This document shows, piece by piece, positions 19,075 through 27,981 of a stretch of DNA of 64,000 nt (position 1 is the stretch's first letter; the number at the start of each line of letters is the position of its first letter). Origin of the DNA: Bradyrhizobium hereditatis (GTDB lineage Bacteria > Pseudomonadota > Alphaproteobacteria > Rhizobiales > Xanthobacteraceae); the NCBI RefSeq assembly GCF_020329435.1, contig NZ_JAGKJK010000001.1, forward strand, positions 186,001 through 250,000, written 5' to 3'. Position numbers and translations under genes: made by a program. The notes beneath the pieces were generated by a model, which had not been told where the DNA came from, made no database searches, and saw only the letters and a program-made list of their open reading frames with translations.

Positions 19075-19335
19075 TTATCGCCGCTTGGTCCCTAGGCGCG
19101 GAATGCATTTGCTGGTGCGGAGCACGCCGGTCGCTGTCATCTGTGATCCCACGACTTCCTTGACCTGCCCGGTCGGGCACGTGCCGTCATCGACCAGGAC
19201 ACGCTGGCCGAGCCGGAGGTCGACGATGTCCCGCTCGCGCGAGAACATCTGGGCGAACGCTGACGTCGTCACGAGTGACAAGGCGATGAAGGCGGGCAGG
19301 GCGAGCGCCCCTGCGACGATGGCTCTTGCAAGCAC
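19075..19335 (-). CDS. Small secreted protein of unknown function
   Basis: About 86 residues, with a signal peptide ending TTSAFAQ and a mature domain containing LGQRVLVDDGTCPTGQVKEVVGSQMTATGVLRTSKCIPR. This looks like a compact SH3-like beta barrel closed by one disulfide. The GTG at 19335 sits 8 bases after GGGAGG; a TTG one codon earlier and a GTG six codons earlier are alternatives. It is tail-to-tail with the serine hydrolase. Confidence 0.7.
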   Translation of the reverse strand: MLARAIVAGALALPAFIALSLVTTSAFAQMFSRERDIVDLRLGQRVLVDDGTCPTGQVKEVVGSQMTATGVLRTSKCIPRLGTKRR

Positions 19336-19468
19336 CAATTCGGCCTCCCTCACTTGCTCTGGACTTAAGCCCGCCGGCCCGACATTGATCTGCAGCCCTT
19401 GATGGAGGGCGAGCTTAGTGACGCCGTGGCGATTCTCATAGAGCGCGGGCCGTGCGGCGCCGTGACAG

Positions 19469-20968
19469 CTATGTTGCAGACTTCAGCCTTCTCACGCCGT
19501 TTCCGCTGTTCACATTGCGGGTCGACTGCAAGGCCGAGAGCGATGCTTCCGCCAGTCTTCTTGCCGACGCCACCAGTTGTGGAATCGGATGGCCGGCAAA
19601 GCCGAGCACGAAGCCCGGCAGCGGACGCGCACGATGATAGGTTTCCGCCAGCAGCCAGCCTGCAACGCCGGCGTCGGCCTTTGCCTTTGCGGCAACCAGC
19701 GGATCGGTCGACGGATCAAAGCGCGCGACGAGATGCAGGCCCTGCGAGGGGACCGGCACCGATAGTTCGCCATTCGAAGCGCTTGACAGCGTCGATGCCA
19801 GCACGTCGCGCGCCTCGCGATAAAGCCCGCGCACCCGGCGCAGATTGGCCGCGAACGTGCCGGAATTGAGCATATCAGCCACCGCTCCTTCGAGCAGCGT
19901 GCCGGGAAAGCGATCGAGCGCGGCTCGTGCCGTCGTCACCGGTCCGACCAGCCGCTCGGGCAGGGCGCAATAGCCGATGCGCAGACCCGGAAACAGCGTC
20001 TTGGCGAATGTGCCCATGTAGATGACGCGCGAGAGGTGATCGATGCCGGCGAGCGACAGCAAGGGCGCGCCGTCGTAGCGAAACTCGCTGTCGTAATCGT
20101 CCTCGATCACGAAGGCGCTCGCCTCCCGTGCCCAGTCGAGCAGTTCGAGCCGCCGCGGCATCGACATCTGCACGCCCAGCGGAAACTGGTGCGACGGTGT
20201 CACGTAAGCCGCGCCGGCGGTGGGCGCGAGGGCGCGGCCTCTCGCTATGATCATGCCGGAGGCGTCGACCGGTACGGAGACCAGGCGGAGCCGGCAATGT
20301 TCAATGGCCTTTCGTGCAGCGGGATAGCCGGGGTCTTCGCACCAGATCTGGTCGCCGTGCTTGAGGATCGCGCCGAGCACGATCCGTAATGCGTGCTGCG
20401 TGCCCGACGTCAGCATGATCTGGTCGGGATCACAGCGCAGCCCGCGCGCCGACAGCAAATGATCGGCAATCGCGACGCGGAGTTCGCGGCTGCCTCTGGG
20501 ATCACCGTAATGCAGGTGCTCGGTGCCGAAGGCGCGCAGGCGCCGGCCGGTAAATGCCCGGAAGCGCTGCAGTGCCCGTTCATCGATATGGGTGCAGCCG
20601 AGCGCGAGCGGGCCTTGCTGCGGCGGCTCGACCGCGATCTTCGCCTTGCTTCTGTCATTGACGCGGGCGGGAATGCGAGCGGCGACGAAGGTTCCGGAGC
20701 CGACGGTCGCCACCGCAAAGCCATCAGCGATCAGCCGCTCATAGGCCGAGGTGACTGCGTTGCGGCGAAAGCCGGTCTGCTTCGCCAGCGTGCGCGAGGG
20801 CGGCAGCGGCTCGCCGGGTTTGGCGATCCCGCCCGTTATGGCATGGCATAACGCCTGGTAGAGCCGGTGCTGGGAGGAGGCGCCCGGTGTGACGTGCGCA
20901 CCCGAGAGATCGAGTGCCAGCTCCGGCTTCCGCCGCGACGGCCGGGAATTGGTCGGAATTTTTCGCAT
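19469..20968 (-). CDS. MocR/PdxR-type transcriptional regulator (GntR HTH plus aminotransferase fold)
   Basis: A 499-residue protein. A winged-helix domain at 30-95 (LYQALCHAITGGIAKPGEPLPPSRTLAKQTG, then RNAVTSAYERLIADG) is fused to a fold-type I aminotransferase-like domain. The PLP lysine is in GTFAKTLFPGLRIGY, with LTSGTQHAL and EDPGYPAARKA near the cofactor site. MocR regulators sense PLP or amino-compound aldimines. The divergent neighbour is a PNP-oxidase-like gene 75 bp away, so control of vitamin B6 or a related pathway is likely. Confidence 0.93.
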   Translation of the reverse strand: MRKIPTNSRPSRRKPELALDLSGAHVTPGASSQHRLYQALCHAITGGIAKPGEPLPPSRTLAKQTGFRRNAVTSAYERLIADGFAVATVGSGTFVAARIPARVNDRSKAKIAVEPPQQGPLALGCTHIDERALQRFRAFTGRRLRAFGTEHLHYGDPRGSRELRVAIADHLLSARGLRCDPDQIMLTSGTQHALRIVLGAILKHGDQIWCEDPGYPAARKAIEHCRLRLVSVPVDASGMIIARGRALAPTAGAAYVTPSHQFPLGVQMSMPRRLELLDWAREASAFVIEDDYDSEFRYDGAPLLSLAGIDHLSRVIYMGTFAKTLFPGLRIGYCALPERLVGPVTTARAALDRFPGTLLEGAVADMLNSGTFAANLRRVRGLYREARDVLASTLSSASNGELSVPVPSQGLHLVARFDPSTDPLVAAKAKADAGVAGWLLAETYHRARPLPGFVLGFAGHPIPQLVASARRLAEASLSALQSTRNVNSGNGVRRLKSAT

Positions 20969-20970
20969 GG

Positions 20971-20998
20971 AATTGGCACTATCGCAGACCAAATTGGC
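20971..20998. promoter_or_regulatory. Candidate MocR operator: direct repeats of AATTGGC
   Basis: AATTGGC occurs at 20971-20977 and 20992-20998, a 21-bp period (two helical turns), in the spacer between the divergent regulator and PNPOx-like gene. A weaker AATTGG copy lies at 20947. Direct repeats at about this spacing are characteristic of PdxR/MocR binding sites, so this is a reasonable candidate. Confidence 0.45.
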
Positions 20999-21043
20999 CG
21001 GTACAACTCTCTGCAGCCGCACCCGATCCGGACAGGAGCTGTC

Positions 21044-21769
21044 GTGACCGACGCCGTGACCACCGATATCTACCCGCTATCGCCGCGAAACCAGGTGAAG
21101 CGACGCCATGACCGCGGTTTCTATGACCACGCGACGGTCCATGGCCTGCTCGACGCATCGATGCTGTGCCACGTTTCCTATGTGATCGACGGCCAGCCCT
21201 ATTGCACGCCGACGTTTTTCTGGCGGGAGGGAAGCAAGCTTTATTGGCACGGCTCTAGCGCCAGCCGCATGCTGCGCAACCAGTCCGGTGGCGAGCGGGT
21301 CTGCCTCACGGTTGCCCACCTCGACAGCCTGGTGCTGGCGCGCTGCGGCTTCAACCATTCGGCGGACTACCGCGCCGTGATGGCGTTCGGCACGGCCTAT
21401 CTCGTCACCGACGAGAACGAGAAGGAGCGGGCGCTGGTTGCCATGGTCGACCGGTTCTTTCCCGACCGGACTGCGAGCTTGCGGCAAAGCACGGTGCAGG
21501 AGATCAAGGCGACGTCTGTGATTGCGATGGAGATCGAGCAGGCCTCCGCCAAGATCAGGTCGAAGGGCGTCGCTGACGACGAGGAGGACTATGAACTCCC
21601 GATCTATGCCGAGCGCATCCCGGTGCGCACGGTGCTGGGACGGCCGGAACCTTGTCCGCGACTGCTCGACGGCGTCGAGCGGCCGGCCTCGCTGAGCGGC
21701 TATTCGGAAGGCCGCCTGCTCGAAGATGCATTGCGGGATGCGCATTTTGCGCATTACGCTGGCGGCTGA
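21044..21769 (+). CDS. Pyridoxamine 5'-phosphate oxidase-like flavin-binding split-barrel protein
   Basis: A 241-residue protein starting with GTG at 21044, five bases after AGGAG. The split-barrel core is visible: DGQPYCTPTFFWREGSKLYWHGSSASRMLRNQSGGERVCLTVAHLD, then SADYRAVMAFGTAYLV. These features fit the PNPOx-like superfamily, which includes FMN- or F420-dependent enzymes and nitroreductase-like proteins related to NimA. Its position divergent from a MocR regulator suggests control by it. The precise substrate is unknown. Confidence 0.85.
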   Translation: MTDAVTTDIYPLSPRNQVKRRHDRGFYDHATVHGLLDASMLCHVSYVIDGQPYCTPTFFWREGSKLYWHGSSASRMLRNQSGGERVCLTVAHLDSLVLARCGFNHSADYRAVMAFGTAYLVTDENEKERALVAMVDRFFPDRTASLRQSTVQEIKATSVIAMEIEQASAKIRSKGVADDEEDYELPIYAERIPVRTVLGRPEPCPRLLDGVERPASLSGYSEGRLLEDALRDAHFAHYAGG

Positions 21770-21821
21770 GATCGGGCTAGGGTGCGCACTCCTTCCTGAA
21801 ATGACAGACTGGAGCTGCCGC

Positions 21822-23099
21822 ATGACGACCGATACGCAACAAAGAATCCTGGACGCCGTCGACGCCGGTTTCGATTCGCAATTGGCGACGACAAAGGATT
21901 TCGTTGCGATTCCGTCAACGCGCGGCGCCGAGGGGCCGTGCCAGGACATGATCGGCGACCTCCTGCGCCAGCGTGGCTATGAGGTCGACGATTGGCATAT
22001 CGACGTCGAGGACCTGAAGGATCTGCGCGGCTTCGGCCCGATCGAGCATGATTTTTCCAAAGCGCGCACGGTGGTCGGCACCTATCGGCCGTCCAATAAT
22101 GCCGGCAAATCGCTGATCCTGCAGGGCCACTGCGACGTCGTGCCGGCCGGCCCGCTCGACATGTGGGAGACGCCGCCATTCTCGCCGACCATCAAGGACG
22201 GCAAGATGTATGGCCGCGGCGCCTGCGACATGAAATCCGGCACCATCGCCGCGCTTTATGCGTTGGACGCGATCAAGGCGGCGGGGTTGAAGCCGACGGC
22301 GCGCATCCACTTCCAATCGGTCATTGAAGAGGAGAGCACCGGAGTCGGCGCGCTCTCGACCTTGCAGCGCGGCTACCGCGCTGACGCCTGCTTCATCCCG
22401 GAGCCGACCGGGGAGACCATGGTGCGCTCGCAAGTCGGCGTGATCTGGTTTCGCCTGAAGGTGCGCGGCTTCCCGGTGCACGTGTTCGAGGCCGGCGCCG
22501 GAGCCAACGCCATCATGGCAGCCTATCATCTGATCCACGCACTGCAGAAGCTCGAGGCCGACTGGAACGAGCGCGCCAAGGCGGACCGTCATTTCAAGGC
22601 GGTCACCCATCCGCTCAATTTCAACCCGGGTATCATCAAGGGCGGCGACTGGGCCTCCAGCGTGCCGGCCTGGTGCGACGTCGATTGCCGCATCGCCATT
22701 CTGCCGGGCTGGTCGATCGCCGAATGCCAGAAGGAAATTTTGGCGTGCGTCTCTGCGGCAGCGCGCGACCACCGTTTCCTCTCCAACAACCCGCCGCAGG
22801 TCGAATGGTCCGGCTTCTTGTCGGAAGGCTATGAACTCGTGAACTCCGCCGAGCCGGAAGCCGCATTTGCAAAAGCGTTTGACGCCGTCTATGGCGGCGT
22901 GGTGCCGGACCGCGCTTTCACCGCGCTGACCGACACGCGGTTCTATGGATTGAACTACAACATCCCGAGCCTCTGCTTCGGCGCGAAGGGCGCCGCGATG
23001 CATGGGTTCAACGAATATGTCGAGCTGGACTCGCTGCGGAAGTCCACCAAGGCTACCGCGCTGTTCGTCGCCGAATGGTGTGGGGTGGAGAAGGTGTGA
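21822..23099 (+). CDS. M20 family metallopeptidase / ArgE-DapE-type deacylase
   Basis: A 425-residue zinc hydrolase. The first metal motif is LQGHCDVVPAG. The bridging Asp is in GRGACDMKSG, the catalytic Glu pair is in IEEESTG, and a late His is in AAMHGFNEYV. A dimerization domain lies at 190-300 (RGFPVHVFEAGAGANAI). Such enzymes remove N-acyl groups from amino acids (acetylornithine, succinyl-diaminopimelate and relatives). The start at 21822 follows GGAG. It is co-directional with the PNPOx-like gene, 52 bp downstream. Confidence 0.93.
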   Translation: MTTDTQQRILDAVDAGFDSQLATTKDFVAIPSTRGAEGPCQDMIGDLLRQRGYEVDDWHIDVEDLKDLRGFGPIEHDFSKARTVVGTYRPSNNAGKSLILQGHCDVVPAGPLDMWETPPFSPTIKDGKMYGRGACDMKSGTIAALYALDAIKAAGLKPTARIHFQSVIEEESTGVGALSTLQRGYRADACFIPEPTGETMVRSQVGVIWFRLKVRGFPVHVFEAGAGANAIMAAYHLIHALQKLEADWNERAKADRHFKAVTHPLNFNPGIIKGGDWASSVPAWCDVDCRIAILPGWSIAECQKEILACVSAAARDHRFLSNNPPQVEWSGFLSEGYELVNSAEPEAAFAKAFDAVYGGVVPDRAFTALTDTRFYGLNYNIPSLCFGAKGAAMHGFNEYVELDSLRKSTKATALFVAEWCGVEKV

Positions 23100-23118
23100 G
23101 CTAGTCGCCGGCCCACTT

Positions 23119-23205
23119 CGTCATTGCGAGGAGCAAAGCGAACGAAGCAATCCATGCCTCCGCGTACGCGGAGAGATGGATTGCTTCGCTTCGCTCGCAA
23201 TGACG
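23119..23205. repeat. Intergenic palindromic repeat
   Basis: CGTCATTGCGAG (23119-23130) is the inverse complement of CTCGCAATGACG (23194-23205). The inner arms also pair (GAAGCAATCCAT with ATGGATTGCTTC). The 87-bp element fills the gap between two convergent genes and can fold into a long hairpin, so it may serve as a bidirectional terminator. It resembles the rhizobial dispersed palindromes seen elsewhere in this window. Confidence 0.85.
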
Positions 23206-23214
23206 ACGCGGAGG

Positions 23215-24003
23215 CTACGCGCTCTTTCCCCACAACGCCTGCACAATTGCATCGAGCCCATCCGTCAGCGCGGCCGGTCCAGGCTGCAGGATGATCGTCG
23301 ACTTGATCTCGACAATGCGGTTGTTGCGCACCGCCGGAATATCGCCCCAACCCGGACGTTGCCGGATACGCTCCGGCACGACCTTCTTGCCGCACCAGGA
23401 GGCGAGGATCACATCGGGGGCGGCCTCGCGCACCGCGTCAGGCGAAATGATCCGGTCCTTGGCGGCCTGCTGAAACCGCAGTTTTGGCAGCACGTCCTCG
23501 CCGCCGGCAATCTCGATCAGTTCGGACACCCAGCCGATGCCGGAGATCAGCGGATCGTCCCATTCCTCGAAGTAGACTTTTGGTCTGGACGGCGGCCGAG
23601 GCGTCGCGGCGATGCGCGCGAGGCGCTCTTCAAATCCTTTTGCGAGTTGGTCGGCGCGCTCCGCCGCGCCGACCATGGCGCCGAGCGTGCGGATCATGCT
23701 GAGGATGCCAGCTATGTCGCGCTGGTTGAAGACGTGGACGGCTATCCCGGCGCGCACGAGGTCGGCGACAATGGCGGCCTGCAGGTCGGAGAAGGCCAGC
23801 ACGAGATCGGGCTCGAGGGCGAGAATTTTCGGAATGTCCGCGGAGATGAAGGCGGCGACCCGCGGCTTCTCGCGACGCACGCCCGGCGGACGCACCGCAT
23901 AGCCGGAGACGCCGACAATGCGATCCTGCTCGCCGAGCAGATAAAGCGTCTCGACGGTCTCTTCGGTCAGGCAGACGATACGGCGGGGCGGGAACTGGCG
24001 CAT
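23215..24003 (-). CDS. Cobalamin/siderophore-binding-type ABC substrate-binding protein without signal peptide
   Basis: A 262-residue protein of the BtuF/FhuD-like fold: RIVCLTEETVETLYLLGEQDRIVGVSGYA, then DIPKILALEPDLVLAFSDLQ and a long central helix. No signal peptide is seen with the ATG at 24003. The alternative ATG at 24063 adds 20 residues that are not signal-like either. Leaderless members of this family exist in many proteobacteria with unknown roles. No permease or ATPase gene is adjacent. It is divergent from the thioesterase gene. Confidence 0.85.
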   Translation of the reverse strand: MRQFPPRRIVCLTEETVETLYLLGEQDRIVGVSGYAVRPPGVRREKPRVAAFISADIPKILALEPDLVLAFSDLQAAIVADLVRAGIAVHVFNQRDIAGILSMIRTLGAMVGAAERADQLAKGFEERLARIAATPRPPSRPKVYFEEWDDPLISGIGWVSELIEIAGGEDVLPKLRFQQAAKDRIISPDAVREAAPDVILASWCGKKVVPERIRQRPGWGDIPAVRNNRIVEIKSTIILQPGPAALTDGLDAIVQALWGKSA

Positions 24004-24126
24004 GCCTGACGATATGCCGAATTTCGGACCGCATGTCACGGCGGCCATTACCTCAGAGGTCATTGCCGGATTTACCGGCAGCGTCCATGCTGCCCGAGAA
24101 ATCGCCAGAGAATGCCCGGAGGACCA

Positions 24127-24525
24127 ATGACGCCGCTCGAGAAAGTCCAGTCGATGAAGATGCCGTTCGCGGAACTGAAGGGGGTGACCTTCACGGAAGC
24201 CGGATTGGATCGGGTGGTGGCGAAGATGGTCGTGCGGCCCGATCTCTGCACGCTGCGGAACACGATTCACGGCGGCGCGGTGATGGCGCTCGCGGATTCG
24301 GTCGGTGCCGCGGCAACCGTCATCAACCTGCCCGAGGATGCCAAGGGCACCACGACGATCGAGAGCAAGACCAATTTCATCGGCGGCGCCAAGGAAGGCT
24401 CGACGGTGATCGCTACCGCAACGCCAGTGCATCGGGGACGCCGCACTCAGGTCTGGCAGACTAGGCTGGAGACCGAGGACGGCAAGCTGGTTGCGGTCGT
24501 CACGCAAACGCAGATGGTGCTGTAG
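24127..24525 (+). CDS. PaaI/YdiI-type hotdog thioesterase
   Basis: A 132-residue hotdog-fold protein with the PaaI signature RNTIHGGAVMALADSVGAAATV, including the catalytic Asp, followed by ESKTNFIGGAKEGSTVIATATPVHRGRRTQVWQTRL. It hydrolyses acyl-CoA thioesters in the cytoplasm; the acyl group cannot be deduced. The start at 24127 is supported by GGAGG six bases upstream. It is convergent with the aldoxime dehydratase gene, whose stop is 2 bp away. Confidence 0.92.
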   Translation: MTPLEKVQSMKMPFAELKGVTFTEAGLDRVVAKMVVRPDLCTLRNTIHGGAVMALADSVGAAATVINLPEDAKGTTTIESKTNFIGGAKEGSTVIATATPVHRGRRTQVWQTRLETEDGKLVAVVTQTQMVL

Positions 24526-24527
24526 CC

Positions 24528-25577
24528 TCAGGCCGCCTCGACTGCCTGCACCGCGTTCAGCATCCCGGTTTGCGGATGACAATCCACATACTCGAAGAGC
24601 TGCTCGTCGGCGCGGGCGACCGTGACCTCGTGATAGAGCCGTAGCTTGGCGGCTGGTCCTAGCGTGGACAGATATTTCATGGCCGCGCCAAAGATCCTGA
24701 CGTGGGTCGGGTGCGATTCAGCCCAGCGTTCGAGCGCCGACAGGCTCTTCCACCAGCTCATGCCATAGGACTTTTCGATCGTCGCACCGTCGGGGCCGAC
24801 GACCGTCATGTAACGGTTCGCATAGCAGCCGATCGAGCGTCCCTCATCACGCAGAAAGTCCATACCTTCCCGCAGCACCGGCTCGACATCGCCAAGATAC
24901 ATCTTGCGCTCGGTGGTTTCAGTATCGCCCCAATCCTGGCCCGACCGGATCAGGCAGATGTTGTCGTGCGGAATGATCCTGATGCGCGCACCGTCGCGGA
25001 TCGCGCGGGCGGAGCCTGACGGCGCCATCTCGCTGGTCTGCGACAACGGGATACGATCGCGCATGCCGCCCCAATAGGCATGTTCCAGAACTTCGCCGCT
25101 CATGCTGTCGGCGAGAACAGCAACGCCTTCGGGCCTTCCGAGCGAAGAGAACAGGGTCTCATAGCCTTCCACCGAGGGATAAAGCGCCTCGATGAAGGTG
25201 CCGAAGCCGTCATTCGTCCGCTGCTCGCCGGTCCAGCGCTCGCGTGCGGCCGGAAACCAGCGATCGAATTTTTGCGGGTCGTCCCAGTAGGCGACGGTGA
25301 CGACGTTGGTGAACCCGGCCTCGTCGACATATTTCGCGCAGTCCCAATGCATGGGACCATCGACGGCAGCAAACTCTGACGTGAGCCGTACCAGCGCTTG
25401 TTCTGCGGCGGCGTTGGACGCGCCGCGGGACTGGAGGCCGAAATATGCCATCACCACGCGTGTGACGCTCGGCTTGTGCCGCGCCACGAAGGACGGATAG
25501 GGCGGCGCATAATCGTCGCCGACACGGCGATGACGCGTTCGTTCGGTTCGCAGATGCGCAGGGATCGCGGATTCCAT
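24528..25577 (-). CDS. Heme aldoxime dehydratase (phenylacetaldoxime dehydratase family)
   Basis: A 349-residue enzyme that dehydrates aldoximes to nitriles using ferrous heme b. The residues known from OxdA/OxdRE are all recognizable: Arg in GGMRDRIPLS, Ser in ICLIRSGQDW, the proximal heme His in WAESHPTHVRIFG, and the distal His in LRLYHEVTVA. Length matches the family. The ATG at 25577 follows AGGAG. It lies 28 bp downstream of the nitrilase gene on the same strand, the classical arrangement of the aldoxime-nitrile pathway. Confidence 0.93.
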   Translation of the reverse strand: MESAIPAHLRTERTRHRRVGDDYAPPYPSFVARHKPSVTRVVMAYFGLQSRGASNAAAEQALVRLTSEFAAVDGPMHWDCAKYVDEAGFTNVVTVAYWDDPQKFDRWFPAARERWTGEQRTNDGFGTFIEALYPSVEGYETLFSSLGRPEGVAVLADSMSGEVLEHAYWGGMRDRIPLSQTSEMAPSGSARAIRDGARIRIIPHDNICLIRSGQDWGDTETTERKMYLGDVEPVLREGMDFLRDEGRSIGCYANRYMTVVGPDGATIEKSYGMSWWKSLSALERWAESHPTHVRIFGAAMKYLSTLGPAAKLRLYHEVTVARADEQLFEYVDCHPQTGMLNAVQAVEAA

Positions 25578-25605
25578 CGGCCTGCTCCTTGGCAAAATGA
25601 GTGCC

Positions 25606-26619
25606 TCAGGCCTGCAGCCTGACTTCGCTCATCACTTCGGCATCGACGGGAAGCGAGAAATGCTCGACGCGATTGGCGCGCTTATTATTGAGCAACAGCC
25701 GCGTGACGTCGGGCCGCGAATAATGCCCGGCCGGATCGGCGGCGTTCTTGGCGACGCCAATCATGCCGAGATCGATATCGGCGTACAGAATGCCTTCCTG
25801 ATCGGGTGGCAGTTTCTCGGCGAGCGAACTGCCGTCTGGCCCGTAGATCACGGCGTGGCCGCCGCCGACATGGAGGAATGCGTGTTTCTCGGGGGTGTCG
25901 CAGAGCTCGTCGATCATCGCCTGCGAGACCACCGCGCAGGGGCCGAGGAAGAAGCACGAGCCTTCCACCGCATAGACCTTGCTGGCGGCGTTGTTGACCT
26001 CATGGCCGAGCGCATGCGCGAACGGGTCGTACAGCGAGAAGCTCGGCCACGCCCCGACATGCACCTGTTCGTTCTGGGCATACATCGCGTATTTCGACAA
26101 TGGCTGCAGGTGCTCCCAGCAGCACAGCGCGCCGAGACGCCCGACGTCGGCGCGATCGTGCACCGCGAGGTCACTGCCGTCGCCTTCGCCGAACACGGTG
26201 CGCTCGGCGTGAGTGGGCCGCAGCTTCCGCCGCTTGGCGATGGTCTCGCCATCGGGACCGATCAGCCATTGCGCGATGTAAAGGCTGCCGCCGTCGCGCT
26301 CGGAGAGCCCAAGCACGGCAGTCAGCTTCGCGCGTTTCACGGCATTGCGGATCTTTTCCGCTTGCGGGCTCTCATAGGCGAGCGAGTTGTCGAAATAGCG
26401 TTGCACAAAGCCGCGGCCGATCGCCCAGGCGGGCGCGCCAAGCCAGATCTGCCACGGGTATCCGGGAATGAAGGTTTCGGGAAACGCGATCAGCTTGGCG
26501 CCGTGCGCGGCAGCTTCCTCGATCAGCTTGATGGTCTTGTCGACAGTCGCATCGAGATCGAGAAACACCGGCGCCGCTTGAACCACCGCCACCTTGTATT
26601 TCTGATGAACCAGACCCAT
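25606..26619 (-). CDS. Nitrilase
   Basis: A 337-residue carbon-nitrogen hydrolase with the full catalytic triad: Glu in LIAFPETFIPGYP, Lys in KRRKLRPTHAER and Cys in LGALCCWEHLQPL. The PETFIPGYP and CWEH contexts mark true nitrilases (nitrile to carboxylic acid plus ammonia) rather than amidases. It should act on the product of the adjacent aldoxime dehydratase. The start at 26619 (MGLVHQKYKV) fits the family; an upstream in-frame start adds ten atypical residues. Confidence 0.94.
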   Translation of the reverse strand: MGLVHQKYKVAVVQAAPVFLDLDATVDKTIKLIEEAAAHGAKLIAFPETFIPGYPWQIWLGAPAWAIGRGFVQRYFDNSLAYESPQAEKIRNAVKRAKLTAVLGLSERDGGSLYIAQWLIGPDGETIAKRRKLRPTHAERTVFGEGDGSDLAVHDRADVGRLGALCCWEHLQPLSKYAMYAQNEQVHVGAWPSFSLYDPFAHALGHEVNNAASKVYAVEGSCFFLGPCAVVSQAMIDELCDTPEKHAFLHVGGGHAVIYGPDGSSLAEKLPPDQEGILYADIDLGMIGVAKNAADPAGHYSRPDVTRLLLNNKRANRVEHFSLPVDAEVMSEVRLQA

Positions 26620-26777
26620 TGCAGCCCTCCCTTCGCATTGGACCGACACTTGTTGATGCCGAGTCTACAGCCGCGAAGACCCGGGCCGCTTGTCCGCGAT
26701 GGAACGAAAACTTGTCTAAATCGGCAGATGGGCCGAAGCGGCGCTGGGGGCTGGAAGATGAGGCGGGATTGAGGGCG

Positions 26778-27731
26778 CTATCTGCCCGTCCGCTCCCGCC
26801 ATTCGCGCGGCGAGACGCCGAAGCGCTGCCTGAAGATGCGGCTGAAATGGGCGAGGTCGTTAAAGCCCCAGGCGAAGGCGATCTCGCCGATGTGGCGGGC
26901 TTGGCAGGCTGGATCGGCAAGATCGCGCTTGCAGCGCTCCAGCCGTTGTGTCTGCACGTAGCTGCGGAACGAGGTCTGTTCGGCCGCCATCAGATCGCTG
27001 GCATAGCGCGGCGAAATACCAATGGCTGCCGCAGCGCGCGGCAGCGACAATTCGGGATCGGCGAGATGCGTCAGGATATGGTTCTTGAGCCGATAGAGCA
27101 GCGCCGAGCGGTGCACCGACTGATCCGGCAAACGCGCGTGCAGCCTGTCGGCCAGCGTCATCGCGAGCAGATCGAGGACCTGGTCGAGAAGGCGCGATGC
27201 GGCCGCGGGATCGACCAGTTCAATCGTCCGGCTCACATTGCGCGCGAAATCATAGGTCAGCCGTTCGAGCGGACGGTCGCCCGCGAAAGTCGTCGCGGTC
27301 AAACTTTCGAACGAGCCGACGCGCTGTTGCAGAAGCTTGCGTGGCATCTGGAAGATAGTTTGCGAAAAGCTGTCGTCGAAGCGTAGCTCGTACGGGCGCG
27401 TGGTATCGTAGATGACGAACTGTCCGGCGGAGACGACCGCTTCGCGGCCGTCCTGGAAGACCCCGTTCACGCCGTGATTGCCGAGCGCCATCAGCACGAA
27501 ATCCTCGCTCGCGCGGGCTATTCGCGACGGCGTGCGGAATACCCGCTGTGCGGTGGAGTCGACCTGGGTGAGTGACACCTGCCCGATTCGGGATTGCGAG
27601 ACCGAGCCCCAAAACGCGCCCCGCATCTCCGATTTGCAGTCTAGTCCGACGAAGGTGTCGCAGACGATGTCCTGCCACACCGCAAGCCGGCGCTCCGGCA
27701 GGCAAGAACTCGTGTCGAGCACGACAGCCAC
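26778..27731 (-). CDS. AraC family transcriptional regulator of the nitrile cluster
   Basis: A 317-residue protein with an AraC-binding-like cupin half (GRFVIYDTTRPYEL-type core written here as AGQFVIYDTTRPYELRF) and a C-terminal double HTH (LPRAAAAIGISPRYASDLM and IGEIAFAWGFNDLAHFSRIFRQRFG). It resembles the OxdR/NitR regulators that activate aldoxime dehydratase and nitrilase genes in response to substrate. The GTG at 27731 lies six bases after GGAGG and gives a normal length; the open frame continues nine codons upstream to a TTG. Confidence 0.88.
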   Translation of the reverse strand: MAVVLDTSSCLPERRLAVWQDIVCDTFVGLDCKSEMRGAFWGSVSQSRIGQVSLTQVDSTAQRVFRTPSRIARASEDFVLMALGNHGVNGVFQDGREAVVSAGQFVIYDTTRPYELRFDDSFSQTIFQMPRKLLQQRVGSFESLTATTFAGDRPLERLTYDFARNVSRTIELVDPAAASRLLDQVLDLLAMTLADRLHARLPDQSVHRSALLYRLKNHILTHLADPELSLPRAAAAIGISPRYASDLMAAEQTSFRSYVQTQRLERCKRDLADPACQARHIGEIAFAWGFNDLAHFSRIFRQRFGVSPREWRERTGR

Positions 27732-27851
27732 GACGGACCTCCACCATGTCAGGTGCAAAGCTTCGCCCAGAAATAAGCAAGGCTTATGCCTAGTCTGCGC
27801 CGGGCAAAAAGGCTTAACAATTGGTTAATGGGAGTGCCGCTAAATAGCTGC

Positions 27852-27867
27852 AATTATTGCAATAATT
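27852..27867. promoter_or_regulatory. Perfect 16-bp palindrome in the AraC/GNAT divergent spacer
   Basis: AATTATTGCAATAATT is exactly self-complementary. It lies about 120 bp from both divergent start codons, within an unusually AT-rich patch of this GC-rich window. This makes it a good candidate operator or promoter element for one or both genes; the binding factor is unknown. Confidence 0.6.
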
Positions 27868-27981
27868 TAAGGCAGTATACGAAGCGGTACGGCCTTGAAT
27901 TTGATGTTGCGATGCACAATATAAGTGGCCTAGGGATTCGGACGCCTCCTCGAAGGGCTCTTCTGAGAGGAGTTATGGACT

